The notes below the pieces were generated by a model. That model saw nothing but the letters and a program-made list of their open reading frames with translations, had not been told where the DNA came from and made no database searches. Shown in pieces: positions 25,975 through 33,754 of a stretch of DNA of 41,465 bases (positions are counted from its first letter, which is position 1; every line of letters starts with the position of its first letter). The stretch is from Oscillospiraceae bacterium (GTDB lineage: Bacteria; Bacillota; Clostridia; Oscillospirales; JAAYXM01), in assembly GCA_015068085.1 (NCBI GenBank), contig SVLF01000021.1:1-41465 (forward strand), given 5' to 3'. The position numbers were made by a program, and so were the translations under genes.

Positions 25975-26200
25975 AAGAAGTTTTGAAATCCTTTTGTATG
26001 GGATTACAGCTAATGTGACATCGAAAATTATGGAGCTCAATGATTGGTCTGAGAATACAGCGATGGAAAGATTTACGCAGTCTAAGCTATATTCCTATTT
26101 GGAAAGAGAAGAAACAAAAGTGTGGCAGTACAGTGCCGTTATGCTTGCGCGGCTTTTCAATGAAGAGCGAGAGGGAAGATTGATTTTACCGGAGGTGTAA
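25967..26200 (+). CDS. Small protein of the DUF3990 module, possible antitoxin
   Basis: 77 residues from ATG 25967, with GGAGG ten bases upstream and an 8-base overlap with DUF3990. The pattern of an N-terminal helix, W-S-E-N-T-A-M-E-R-F, then SYLEREETKVWQYSAVMLARLFNEE resembles small acidic proteins often encoded beside DUF3990/DUF3791. I cannot name a precise family. Translational overlap implies fixed stoichiometry with the toxin-like protein, as expected for an antitoxin or an adaptor. An upstream in-frame ATG at 25946 lacks a ribosome site. Confidence 0.7.
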   Translation: MNERSFEILLYGITANVTSKIMELNDWSENTAMERFTQSKLYSYLEREETKVWQYSAVMLARLFNEEREGRLILPEV

Positions 26201-26203
26201 CAT

Positions 26204-26407
26204 ATGTCTAAAACTTTGGAGTTCAAGTCTTTTTGTTTTGAAGCGTATCGAGCTGAAAAAAAGCTTGGAGGGAGAGAAGCGATGCTCTTGTTTAAAAAGT
26301 ATGGCGTTCTTGATTACCTTGGAACATGCTTTGATGTTTTGCATACTACCGGAAGAGCGTATATTATCGAAGATATCGATGCGTTTATAAATGTGAGGAA
26401 AAATTAA
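26204..26407 (+). CDS. DUF3791 protein, probable antitoxin partner of DUF3990
   Basis: 67 residues, three bases after the preceding stop, with GGAGGTG upstream. The sequence fits DUF3791: FCFEAYRAEKKLGGREAMLLF, then KKYGVLDYLGTCFDVLHTTG and YIIEDIDAFI. DUF3791 proteins are the recurrent small partners of DUF3990 and are presumed antitoxins. Last gene of the three-gene unit, followed 16 bases later by an intrinsic terminator. Neutralisation of the neighbour is inferred from context only. Confidence 0.8.
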   Translation: MSKTLEFKSFCFEAYRAEKKLGGREAMLLFKKYGVLDYLGTCFDVLHTTGRAYIIEDIDAFINVRKN

Positions 26408-26422
26408 CAAACAATATAAAAT

Positions 26423-26466
26423 ACGGAGATGTGGTAAAAATGAATGTGCCGCACTCCGTTTTTTAT
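26423..26466 (+). terminator. Terminator of the DUF3990 module
   Basis: ACGGAG plus TGTGG pairs (with one bulge and a G-U pair) with CCGCA plus CTCCGT, followed by TTTTTTATT. Closes the three-gene unit just before the next AraC promoter. Confidence 0.8.
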
Positions 26467-26494
26467 TGACAAAATCTCTCCGTTGGGTTAATAT
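26466..26494 (+). promoter_or_regulatory. Promoter of the third AraC regulator
   Basis: Perfect TTGACA (26466-26471), 17-base spacer, TAATAT (26489-26494). Its -35 abuts the preceding terminator's T-run, giving a compact boundary and a short leader before ATG 26520. Confidence 0.7.
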
Positions 26495-26519
26495 AAAAGC
26501 AGAAGCCGGAGGTGAAAAA

Positions 26520-27311
26520 ATGATACATATAGATAACGGCATAACGCTTGAATACGTATCGGCAGGACTGTTTTCCACCGAGCAACAGTGGATTCACCCG
26601 CGCCGCACGATTGACAGCTATGAAATAATTTATGTAACTCAAGGCAAGGTCTATATTGAGGAAGACGGGCGCGAATATACGCTTTCCCGCGGAGATGCAA
26701 TGCTTCTTCTTCCGGGAACGTTGCATACCGGAAGCCGGCCGAGCGATGGGATAACCGAGTTTTTCTGGGTTCACTTCATTACAGATAATATCTCCTTTTT
26801 CGGTCTTGAAAAAATAACAGCTTGCGAGGGTGACTATATAACGCTCAATCTTTTCCGCGAACTTCTGCACGTAGCGAACACAAATGCAATGCCGGATTAC
26901 GCAAAGGATTTATCATGCGGAAGTATCATTGCTCACCTTGCGTCGGTAGGAAAGGCAAACGAAGCTGCGCCGACTGTTGCGTTTACGAAAATCTCGGAAT
27001 GGGTGAGAATGAACATTCGTCGTGATATGAAGGTTTCAGACCTTGCCGACATTTTCGGTTATAATAAAACATACATAAGCCGCCTGTTTAAGAAATATTC
27101 CGGAAAGACGCTTAAGGATTATATAAACAGCGAGCGAATCAAATGTGCGAAGGAGCTTCTTCTCACCACTGAACTTAGCGTAAAGCAAATTGCTTTTGAG
27201 CTTGGCTTCGGAGATGAAAACCTTTTCGTTAAATTCTTCAAGTACCACGAAAACATGTCTCCCACAAGCTTCCGCAATATGTATTTTAAAATCCATATGA
27301 ATAATAAATAG
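26520..27311 (+). CDS. AraC-family regulator
   Basis: 263 residues from ATG 26520 with CCGGAGGTGA just upstream; the frame extends further 5' but without a ribosome site. N-terminal cupin (YEIIYVTQGKVYIEEDGREY, then GDAMLLLPGTLHTG) and C-terminal double helix-turn-helix (MKVSDLADIFGYNKTYISRLF; LSVKQIAFELGFGDENLFVKFF). The MSPTSFRNMYF ending is usual. It may control the following gene pair and perhaps the GH127/SLH operon. A hairpin follows its stop. Regulon and ligand are unknown. Confidence 0.88.
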   Translation: MIHIDNGITLEYVSAGLFSTEQQWIHPRRTIDSYEIIYVTQGKVYIEEDGREYTLSRGDAMLLLPGTLHTGSRPSDGITEFFWVHFITDNISFFGLEKITACEGDYITLNLFRELLHVANTNAMPDYAKDLSCGSIIAHLASVGKANEAAPTVAFTKISEWVRMNIRRDMKVSDLADIFGYNKTYISRLFKKYSGKTLKDYINSERIKCAKELLLTTELSVKQIAFELGFGDENLFVKFFKYHENMSPTSFRNMYFKIHMNNK

Positions 27312-27320
27312 AGCTGACTG

Positions 27321-27348
27321 CAAAAGCGCCGCGTAAGCGGTGCTTTTG
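27321..27348 (+). terminator. Hairpin after the third AraC gene, probable terminator
   Basis: CAAAAGCGCCGC and GCGGTGCTTTTG form a 12-bp stem (one G-T pair) with a GTAA loop. The T-run is inside the stem's 3' arm, so termination could be weak. The remaining 109 bases before the next gene show no clear promoter. Confidence 0.55.
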
Positions 27349-27457
27349 TCGTAAAGAAGAAAAAGTATATTTCGTGAGAAAAAACAACCAAGAGTTTGAC
27401 ATTTCTGACTTGGCAATGTATACTTTACTTGATTACGAGCGAAAGGGAAAACGAAAG

Positions 27458-28117
27458 ATGAAGGTTTGCGTAATTCAGCCGGAGTATTCGGTGGATTGGT
27501 CACGGTCAGATGAGCTGTTCAGACGTGAAATTGAGCTTTTGCATCAGTGTGACGAGAGCATGGACCTGATAGTTATGCCGGAATACAGTGATATACCGTG
27601 CAAGGCGTCAACGCTTGAAGAGGATAGGGTAAGTGTTTCGAGATACACGGACATTCTGATAAAAGAGTGCTGTGGAACGGCAAAAAGATGCAATCCGCTG
27701 TCAGCGCACCATGAGTATATAGAAATCGGGTGCCGCGCGTGGAAATACCGTCCGGCCGGAAGCGCGATAGTGCGATATGATGCGGTTATGCCGTATCCGC
27801 GCGTCTGCGCACAGCGTGGATTTAGCGCTGTTGCGCCGGAAAACAGCCTCGCTGCATTCGGTGCTGCTGTTGCAATGGGTGCGGAAAAGGTACAGTTTTT
27901 TAAACCGTATATAAACCGTAAAATGATAGAGCGGGCGCACGAAAACGGTATCAGATGTAATGTGTTTTTTGCAGATACGAAAGACGAAGCGGTTGCGTTT
28001 TTAAAGCTCGGTGCAGACACCGTTCTAACAAATGATTACAATTTAGTAGCACAAGCTGTAAAGGAGTATAAGAAAAATGAAAAGAGAGCTTGGAATATCA
28101 CTGAAATCTCCAAATGA
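27458..28117 (+). pseudogene. In-frame remnant of a nitrilase-GDPD fusion protein
   Basis: 219 residues from ATG 27458 (weak ribosome site). Residues about 1-79 are the beginning of a carbon-nitrogen hydrolase (KVCVIQPEYSVDW, LIVMPEYSD with the nitrilase Glu42), but the Lys and Cys of the triad are missing. Residues about 105-147 are the start of a glycerophosphodiester phosphodiesterase (MPYPRVCAQRGFSAVAPENS), with the usual catalytic His replaced by Gln119. It then jumps to a GDPD C-terminus (AHENGIRCNVFFADTKDEA, LGADTVLTNDY). The central parts of both enzymes are absent, yet the frame is open. The 3' end overlaps the next gene by 41 bases. I read this as a gene reduced by two internal deletions and unlikely to be catalytic; an assembly error is the alternative. 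Confidence 0.65.
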
Positions 28118-28886
28118 AGAGGTTTTTGCATCCGGACTTTTTAACAGCGTGGAATACGTTGTTGTCCGACCCGAAAGCCCGAAAGAGGAATATTATGCTG
28201 AGTTTTCGCAGATAACTGATGAATTTGTACGTCTTTCGAAAAAATATGGCGTGAAAATCAATTCATTTCATCTTCCTTTTGCAACGAGTGAGTTTTTCAA
28301 TTTTCAACCGTCGGCCATTCGGGAAGATTTGCGTGAGGATACGCTTGAAAATACAAAGCGCCTTATAGAAATATTCAGGAGGACGGGGATAAAAACTGTT
28401 GTTCTCCACGGCAGTATGCGCGTTATTTCGGATGAACTTCCCGCGCGTATTGAAGCGTTTATTGATTATCTCAAAAAGCTGTGCGATTTCTGCGCTCCGC
28501 TCGGGATAAAGGTTGCCGTTGAAGACCTTATGCCGGGCTGGATAGGAAGCTCGGCAGAGGAGATGCTTTATATAATGGAAAGCGTCGGACGTGATAACCT
28601 CGGTGTTTGCTATGATTCAAACCATTTTCTCGGTTTCGACAACGAAGGCTTTGTCAGAGCGGTGGGCAAGTATATTCTCACCACCCACATTTCCGATTAT
28701 GACGGTGAGTGGGAACGTCACTGGTTCCCGGGGCGCGGAGTTATAGACTGGAAACGTATACTTGGCGCACTTGATGATGCGGGCTATGAAGGACCGATTC
28801 TCTTTGAAGTAGGTTTCGGTGGTAAAGATCCGATCGCGGCTGATTGCCGTGAGCTTGTTGAGTGTTGGAAAAAGGCGAGCGAGTAA
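28077..28886 (+). CDS. Sugar phosphate isomerase/epimerase-like TIM-barrel protein
   Basis: 269 residues from ATG 28077 with AGGAG upstream. Xylose-isomerase-like (AP endonuclease 2) TIM barrel: INSFHLPFA, TVVLHGSMR, VAVEDLMPGW, LGVCYDSNHFLGF, THISDYDGEWERHWFPGRGVIDW and ILFEVGFGG. The His, Glu, Asp and His positions on successive strands fit the divalent-metal site of this superfamily (E in VAVED, D/H in YDSNH, H in THISD, E in LFEVG). Members isomerise or epimerise keto-sugars or act as inosose/hydroxypyruvate enzymes; the substrate cannot be chosen from sequence. It overlaps the nitrilase-GDPD remnant by 41 bases and is followed by a terminator. Confidence 0.8.
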   Translation: MKRELGISLKSPNEEVFASGLFNSVEYVVVRPESPKEEYYAEFSQITDEFVRLSKKYGVKINSFHLPFATSEFFNFQPSAIREDLREDTLENTKRLIEIFRRTGIKTVVLHGSMRVISDELPARIEAFIDYLKKLCDFCAPLGIKVAVEDLMPGWIGSSAEEMLYIMESVGRDNLGVCYDSNHFLGFDNEGFVRAVGKYILTTHISDYDGEWERHWFPGRGVIDWKRILGALDDAGYEGPILFEVGFGGKDPIAADCRELVECWKKASE

Positions 28887-28920
28887 ACACGAAAATGACG
28901 GAAAAATATTTGTTGCTTCG

Positions 28921-28951
28921 GGACACCGCAATTTGCGGTGTCCTTTTCTGT
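28921..28951 (+). terminator. Rho-independent terminator after the isomerase-like gene
   Basis: Perfect 10-bp stem GGACACCGCA/TGCGGTGTCC followed by TTTTCTGTTT. Confidence 0.88.
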
Positions 28952-29020
28952 TTAATCGAAATTTCAGTGTAACAATTATGAAATAAGTCGTTTTTTCTCA
29001 CTATTTACATTTATTGTTCA

Positions 29021-29049
29021 TTGATAAACAATTTGAAATTTATTAGAAT
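29021..29049 (+). promoter_or_regulatory. Promoter of the GH127/SLH operon
   Basis: TTGATA, 17-base spacer, TAGAAT, 40 bases before the GH127-like start codon. The surrounding 28952-29079 is AT-rich and otherwise shows nothing recognisable. Confidence 0.75.
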
Positions 29050-29089
29050 AAAACTGTAAGATAGACAAGTGTTTTCAACGGAGGTAAAA

Positions 29090-30925
29090 ATGCTAAAAGC
29101 AAAACACATAGATTTCACCGAACTTACGCTTTCCGGCGGCTTTTGGAAAAAACGTCAGGAAACAAACCGCAACGTCACGGCGTGTGCAGTGTATGAGCGC
29201 TTTCGCGATACCGGACGCTTTGATGCAATAGCGTGCAACTGGCAGGAGGGTTTGCCGAATCGCCCACACGAATATTGGGACAGCGATGTTGCAAAATGGA
29301 TTGAGGGCGTGGCGTATATAACCGCTCGCAAAAAGGCACCGGAGCTTGAAAAGATAGTTGACGAAACGGTCGATAATATCGAAAAAAATATCTTGCCGTG
29401 CGGCTATTTTAATTCCTACTACATAAACATTGACCCGGATGCGCGTTTCACCAATCGCAACAACCACGAGCTGTATTGCCTCGGCCACTTTATTGAGGCG
29501 GCAATAGCCTACAAAAAGGCAACAGGCAAGGATAAGCTTTTCTCACTTATTTTGCGTTACGTTGATTATGTGTATGACGTTTTCGTGAAAGAAAAGAGTG
29601 CAAAATTTTTCACGCCCGGGCATCAGGAGATAGAGCTTGCGCTCTTTAAGCTCTATAAAGAAACAGAAGATAAAAAGTATCTTGAGCTTTCGCGCTACTT
29701 CATTGAAGAGCGCGGACGTCACGAAGAGCATATGTGCCTTCCCGAATATCCGAATAAAATTTATCCCGATGAAGAGTTCCAAAGCCACAAGCCCGTGCGC
29801 GAACAGCGTGAGGCGGTGGGGCATTGCGTAAGAGCACTTTATATGTACAGCGCAATGGCAGACCTCGCGGGAGAGCTTGATGATAAAGAACTCTTCAATA
29901 TATGCAAAACTCTCTTTAAAGATATAACGGAGCGGAAGATGTACATAACTGGTGGCGTCGGCTCTGACCGTTACGGCGAACGCTTCACCCACGCGTATGA
30001 CCTTCCCAACAACGTTGCATATACCGAAACCTGCGCGGCGATTGCGATGATGTATTTCTGCCGCCGTATGTCCGAGCTTGAAATTGACGCGAAATACGCC
30101 GATATAATAGAGCGCGTTATGTATAACGGTATGCTCTCGGGTGTATCGCTTGACGGAAGAAAGTTTTTCTACACAAACCCGCTGGAGACTGATCCGCGCC
30201 TGCTTTCGCGCTATGATATATTCGACGAACCACCGACGTATCAGCCGATTCAACAGCGTGTTGAGGTGTTTGAGTGTTCCTGTTGTCCGCCTAACATCTT
30301 AAGGCTTATCGCATCAATTGAGGAATATTTTTACTCAGTATCGAGTGATACCGTTTTTGTAAACCAGTTCGGAGCGGGAGAGCTTGATTGCGGCAACGTG
30401 AAAATTACGCAGAAAACAGAGTATCCGAAAAACGGAGATATCTCATTCTCTGTATCGGGAAATATAAAGAACCTCGCAATCCGCATCCCTGCATGGTGCG
30501 ATAATTACACTATCGACCGCCCGTATGAGATAAGAAACGGCTATGCGTATGTCGAAAATCCGCAGGGTGAGATAAACGTATCGTTTGAGATGGAGCCGTT
30601 CTTCGTTCAGGCAAATCCGAACGTTATTGAAAATGGAGGAAGGGTGGCGCTTTGCCGCGGTCCAATCGTCTATTGCGGCGAAGCCGATGTCGGAACAAAC
30701 CTCCGTTCACTCCGCTTTGTGGATGATAACTTCATTGAAGAGTTTGATGAAGAAATCGGCGCAATAACGCTTACCGGAAAGCTTGAAGCTACGGAAGTAA
30801 AAGAAAATTTCGGGCTTTACCGCAAGTATACGGCGCCCGATACGGAAAAAGAGATAAAGTTTATTCCGTATTATTCCTTTGCAAATCACGGCGAGCAGGA
30901 AATGCTTGTCTGGTTTAATATATAG
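29090..30925 (+). CDS. GH127-like (DUF1680) beta-L-arabinofuranosidase
   Basis: 611 residues from ATG 29090 with CGGAGG six bases upstream (an ATG at 29069 would precede the site). The zinc-thiolate site of GH127 is complete: Glu313 and Cys315 in ETCA, and Cys398-Cys399 in ECSCCPPN, matching Glu338, Cys340, Cys417 and Cys418 of HypBA1, where the first Cys of the pair is the nucleophile. MYITGGVG, YGERFT and HAYDLPN also fit. No signal peptide. The enzyme would release terminal L-arabinofuranose (or a related sugar in the wider family) from imported oligosaccharides. First gene of an operon with the 909-aa secreted protein and the second SLH giant. Confidence 0.88.
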   Translation: MLKAKHIDFTELTLSGGFWKKRQETNRNVTACAVYERFRDTGRFDAIACNWQEGLPNRPHEYWDSDVAKWIEGVAYITARKKAPELEKIVDETVDNIEKNILPCGYFNSYYINIDPDARFTNRNNHELYCLGHFIEAAIAYKKATGKDKLFSLILRYVDYVYDVFVKEKSAKFFTPGHQEIELALFKLYKETEDKKYLELSRYFIEERGRHEEHMCLPEYPNKIYPDEEFQSHKPVREQREAVGHCVRALYMYSAMADLAGELDDKELFNICKTLFKDITERKMYITGGVGSDRYGERFTHAYDLPNNVAYTETCAAIAMMYFCRRMSELEIDAKYADIIERVMYNGMLSGVSLDGRKFFYTNPLETDPRLLSRYDIFDEPPTYQPIQQRVEVFECSCCPPNILRLIASIEEYFYSVSSDTVFVNQFGAGELDCGNVKITQKTEYPKNGDISFSVSGNIKNLAIRIPAWCDNYTIDRPYEIRNGYAYVENPQGEINVSFEMEPFFVQANPNVIENGGRVALCRGPIVYCGEADVGTNLRSLRFVDDNFIEEFDEEIGAITLTGKLEATEVKENFGLYRKYTAPDTEKEIKFIPYYSFANHGEQEMLVWFNI

Positions 30926-30963
30926 AGCAAGTATATATCAAAATTTTTAGGAGGAAAACTAAA

Positions 30964-33693
30964 ATGAAGAAAATGTCAAAAATTCTCAGCGTAATCCTCG
31001 CAATTTCTATGGTAATATCAATGATACCCGCAACCTTCGCAGCAGAAGGGGATGCCGCAAACACAAAAATTGTATATGATTTTGTGGATAGCTACTCTGA
31101 TGCATTTTATGAAGAGCGTACTGAAAATTCAGAAACTGCTGTTCAGAACATTTTGAAAAAATCATATGATTACACAAACGGTTTCTGGATGCTTGGGGAA
31201 GGCGGAAAAGTGGGATATCCGTCGTTCAACCATTATTATAAGTATGTAAATAAATATGGAGTGACTACTGACGGTGTACGTGTCTATTTTGAAAAGAATG
31301 ATACGGGAACGAAAGATCGTTGTTGGTTCTCAATGAAGATTAAAGTTCCTGTGGCAGGAAATTATATTCCGAGTTTAAAATATGATCAAGCTTCTTCTTT
31401 TGAAAAAGAACTGAAAATTTATATTCTTGATGTGAATACGACGAAGGCTGAAATTGATGAAAAAGTATCGGATCCAAGTGATACCGCCGGTTTTGTGGGA
31501 ACTGTTGATAGTTGTGGCGATGCAAAAGATAAAACCACTTCTCTTTCTTTAATTCCGCTTGAAGCAAAAGAATATCTTGTTGTATTTTATTCACCAAACT
31601 ACAATAATATCAGAATTAAGAACCTTACATTAACAAGCGGAGACGGAAGTAAAACTGTTCCGATGTATGCTGAAGCAACGCTTTCGGATAATACACTTGA
31701 TGCAGGAAAAAATGAAACAGCAACGCTCGGCATCACTAAAATCCTTATGTCCGATACAACATGGGTTGAGGGCGATGCTGTTGATGCACTTGGCATAACA
31801 TATGAAAGCTCCGATGAAAATGTTGTGAAGGTTGAGAGTGGAATCGTTACTGCAATAGCAAGAGGTAAGGCGACTGTATATGCAAAAATGGGGGAGAGTG
31901 TTCTTGCTGAGAAAACAGTTACGGTAGAAGATACGTCTCTTTGCGGAGTTAAAGTTGTATATCCTTTTTCATCCAAACTCGCTGATGTGATATATGCGCT
32001 TGATAAAGCAGCAGAAGATGCAGGTGAGGAAAAGAAATCAATAAGAGGACTTGAATATACCACAGAAAAAAGCTGCGGTCGTGCGCAATGGCATAGCCAA
32101 AAGCAAAATAGTGGTCTTTTGGCAAGTATATCTTCATATGCGCTGTGTATATATACCGTGGATGTTCCGGATGATATCCAGTACGCAGCTTGTGAAATTT
32201 ATGTTCCTGCTGCCGGTAAGTATGATGTAAAGCAACAATATGTAGCTGCTGTCAACGGAACGAAGAATAATATGTATATTCTTGATTATAATACAACAGA
32301 TATTTCGGCTGCTTTAAAAACAGCTACTCCGGTCTTATCAATAGATTGCAGTGGAAACAAGAGTCTTGATAATAGTTTAATAAAAAAAGGAACGGCTCCG
32401 TATGCATTAGGAAAATGGATAGCAACTGTTCCCGGTAAATACATTGTGGTATGGACTGGAAGCGGAGAACTTGATGATCGGAATGCTTCGGATAGATGGG
32501 TTGCATTTTTAGGAGACCTTACTCTCGATGGAGGCGATGGAGCAGCTATTACAGGCGGAAAATTTACCGCAGATGATTCTACAATCGTTAAGGGAAAGAC
32601 GACTGCCACAAAGACAAGCGGCTATCTTTCAACGACCGGTACAGCGCTTACATCTTTCACCTACACATCCTCAAACCCCGCAGTTGCAACAGTTGATGCA
32701 AATACAGGTGTAGTCACCGCAGTAAGCGGCGGCGTTGCAAAGATTACAGCAACATGTGCAGAAGCAATTGACGGCTACAACTCCGTTTCAACTCTTATCG
32801 CGGTTGATGAACCGACAACAACGGTCTCCTTCGGATTCGATTCAAGTGTTGATGGGATTTCCATCACATCTGACTATACACAGGGCGAAGTTGTCTCTGT
32901 TCAGCGCGAGACAGAGATAGCGGTAAGCGCTCCTGAAACTGCAACGGTCGGCGGCAAAAACTACGTATTCCGTGGCTGGGTACGCGGTAAGGCTGACGGC
33001 GGCCGCGTAATCTCGCTTGATGCGGAGTACAGCTTCACGGCAATGACCAACACGTATTTAACAGCAATCTACACCGAAGCGGCGGATGAGGAATACTACG
33101 CATGGAATGGTGAGTTCCTCGGAACAACGAAGCCGAGCGCACCAGAAGTCGTTGGCTACAGCTTCTCTGAATGGAAGGAAAGCCTTGTAAACAGCGTAAA
33201 GCGCTTTGTTGCACAGTATACTCAGCTTCCTGCAACCTACGGCGTAACCTATAACGGCAAGACAACACAGCATAAGTATGACGCCCCGGTAACGCTTACA
33301 TCCAATGAAAACGTCTACTGGTTCCGCGACGGAAAGCTTGTGGATTACGGAGAATCCTACACCTTCAACGTATGGGACGAAACAGAGGTTACCACCTCAT
33401 CCGAGGGACATGACCTTCCGATGCTTGCTCTTGATGCAAAAACAAAAGACGATAACTACATGGTAGAGTATGATGCAAACGGAAAAACAATCCTTGAAGT
33501 AGGTATTCTCTTTAATGCAGAAGCGGATGGCGCACCCATAGTTTCCTCCTGCAAGGAGAAAATGAGCTCACAGCGCAATCTGGCTGAGAATCCACACGGT
33601 CAGTTTGCTGCAAAGGCAGGCTCTTATACCAAGGCACGCGGATATCTTATCTATGAAGACAACGGCGCATACAAAGTAATATACTCAGAATAA
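30964..33693 (+). CDS. Secreted protein with repeated sugar-binding-like and Big_2 modules, no SLH
   Basis: 909 residues; AGGAGG lies nine bases before ATG 30964. Signal peptide to about PATFA (residue 26). Two copies of a roughly 200-residue beta-rich module, starting IVYDFVDSY and VVYPFSSKL and closing with TLTSGDG or DLTLDGGDG, each followed by a Big_2-like domain (residues about 237-325 and 523-615). InlB/Flg_new-like beta repeats follow (YVFRGWVRG, YSFSEWKES, YWFRDGKLV), then a C-terminal segment (ILEVGILFN to YKVIYSE) shared with the 835-aa protein. Same module family as the second SLH giant just downstream. No catalytic motif. Probably a secreted glycan-binding partner of the SLH protein. 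Confidence 0.8.
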   Translation: MKKMSKILSVILAISMVISMIPATFAAEGDAANTKIVYDFVDSYSDAFYEERTENSETAVQNILKKSYDYTNGFWMLGEGGKVGYPSFNHYYKYVNKYGVTTDGVRVYFEKNDTGTKDRCWFSMKIKVPVAGNYIPSLKYDQASSFEKELKIYILDVNTTKAEIDEKVSDPSDTAGFVGTVDSCGDAKDKTTSLSLIPLEAKEYLVVFYSPNYNNIRIKNLTLTSGDGSKTVPMYAEATLSDNTLDAGKNETATLGITKILMSDTTWVEGDAVDALGITYESSDENVVKVESGIVTAIARGKATVYAKMGESVLAEKTVTVEDTSLCGVKVVYPFSSKLADVIYALDKAAEDAGEEKKSIRGLEYTTEKSCGRAQWHSQKQNSGLLASISSYALCIYTVDVPDDIQYAACEIYVPAAGKYDVKQQYVAAVNGTKNNMYILDYNTTDISAALKTATPVLSIDCSGNKSLDNSLIKKGTAPYALGKWIATVPGKYIVVWTGSGELDDRNASDRWVAFLGDLTLDGGDGAAITGGKFTADDSTIVKGKTTATKTSGYLSTTGTALTSFTYTSSNPAVATVDANTGVVTAVSGGVAKITATCAEAIDGYNSVSTLIAVDEPTTTVSFGFDSSVDGISITSDYTQGEVVSVQRETEIAVSAPETATVGGKNYVFRGWVRGKADGGRVISLDAEYSFTAMTNTYLTAIYTEAADEEYYAWNGEFLGTTKPSAPEVVGYSFSEWKESLVNSVKRFVAQYTQLPATYGVTYNGKTTQHKYDAPVTLTSNENVYWFRDGKLVDYGESYTFNVWDETEVTTSSEGHDLPMLALDAKTKDDNYMVEYDANGKTILEVGILFNAEADGAPIVSSCKEKMSSQRNLAENPHGQFAAKAGSYTKARGYLIYEDNGAYKVIYSE

Positions 33694-33701
33694 GGTACTT
33701 G

Positions 33702-33740
33702 ACAGGGGAGGATGGATGGCTTTCATCCTCTCTGTTTTTT
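33702..33740 (+). terminator. Hairpin terminator/attenuator between the 909-aa and SLH genes
   Basis: ACAG-GAGGATG pairs with CATCCTC-CTGT around a 9-base loop and is followed by TTTTTT. The next gene's GGAG site begins four bases later, so it may set relative expression rather than fully stop transcription. Confidence 0.75.
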
Positions 33741-33754
33741 GAAAGGAGAGCTTT

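Noticed and set aside
28077-28886. Reading this gene as an AP endonuclease for DNA repair
   Set aside because: The fold family is shared, but the single-domain length, glycan context and THISDYDGEW-type motif fit the sugar isomerase/epimerase branch better.
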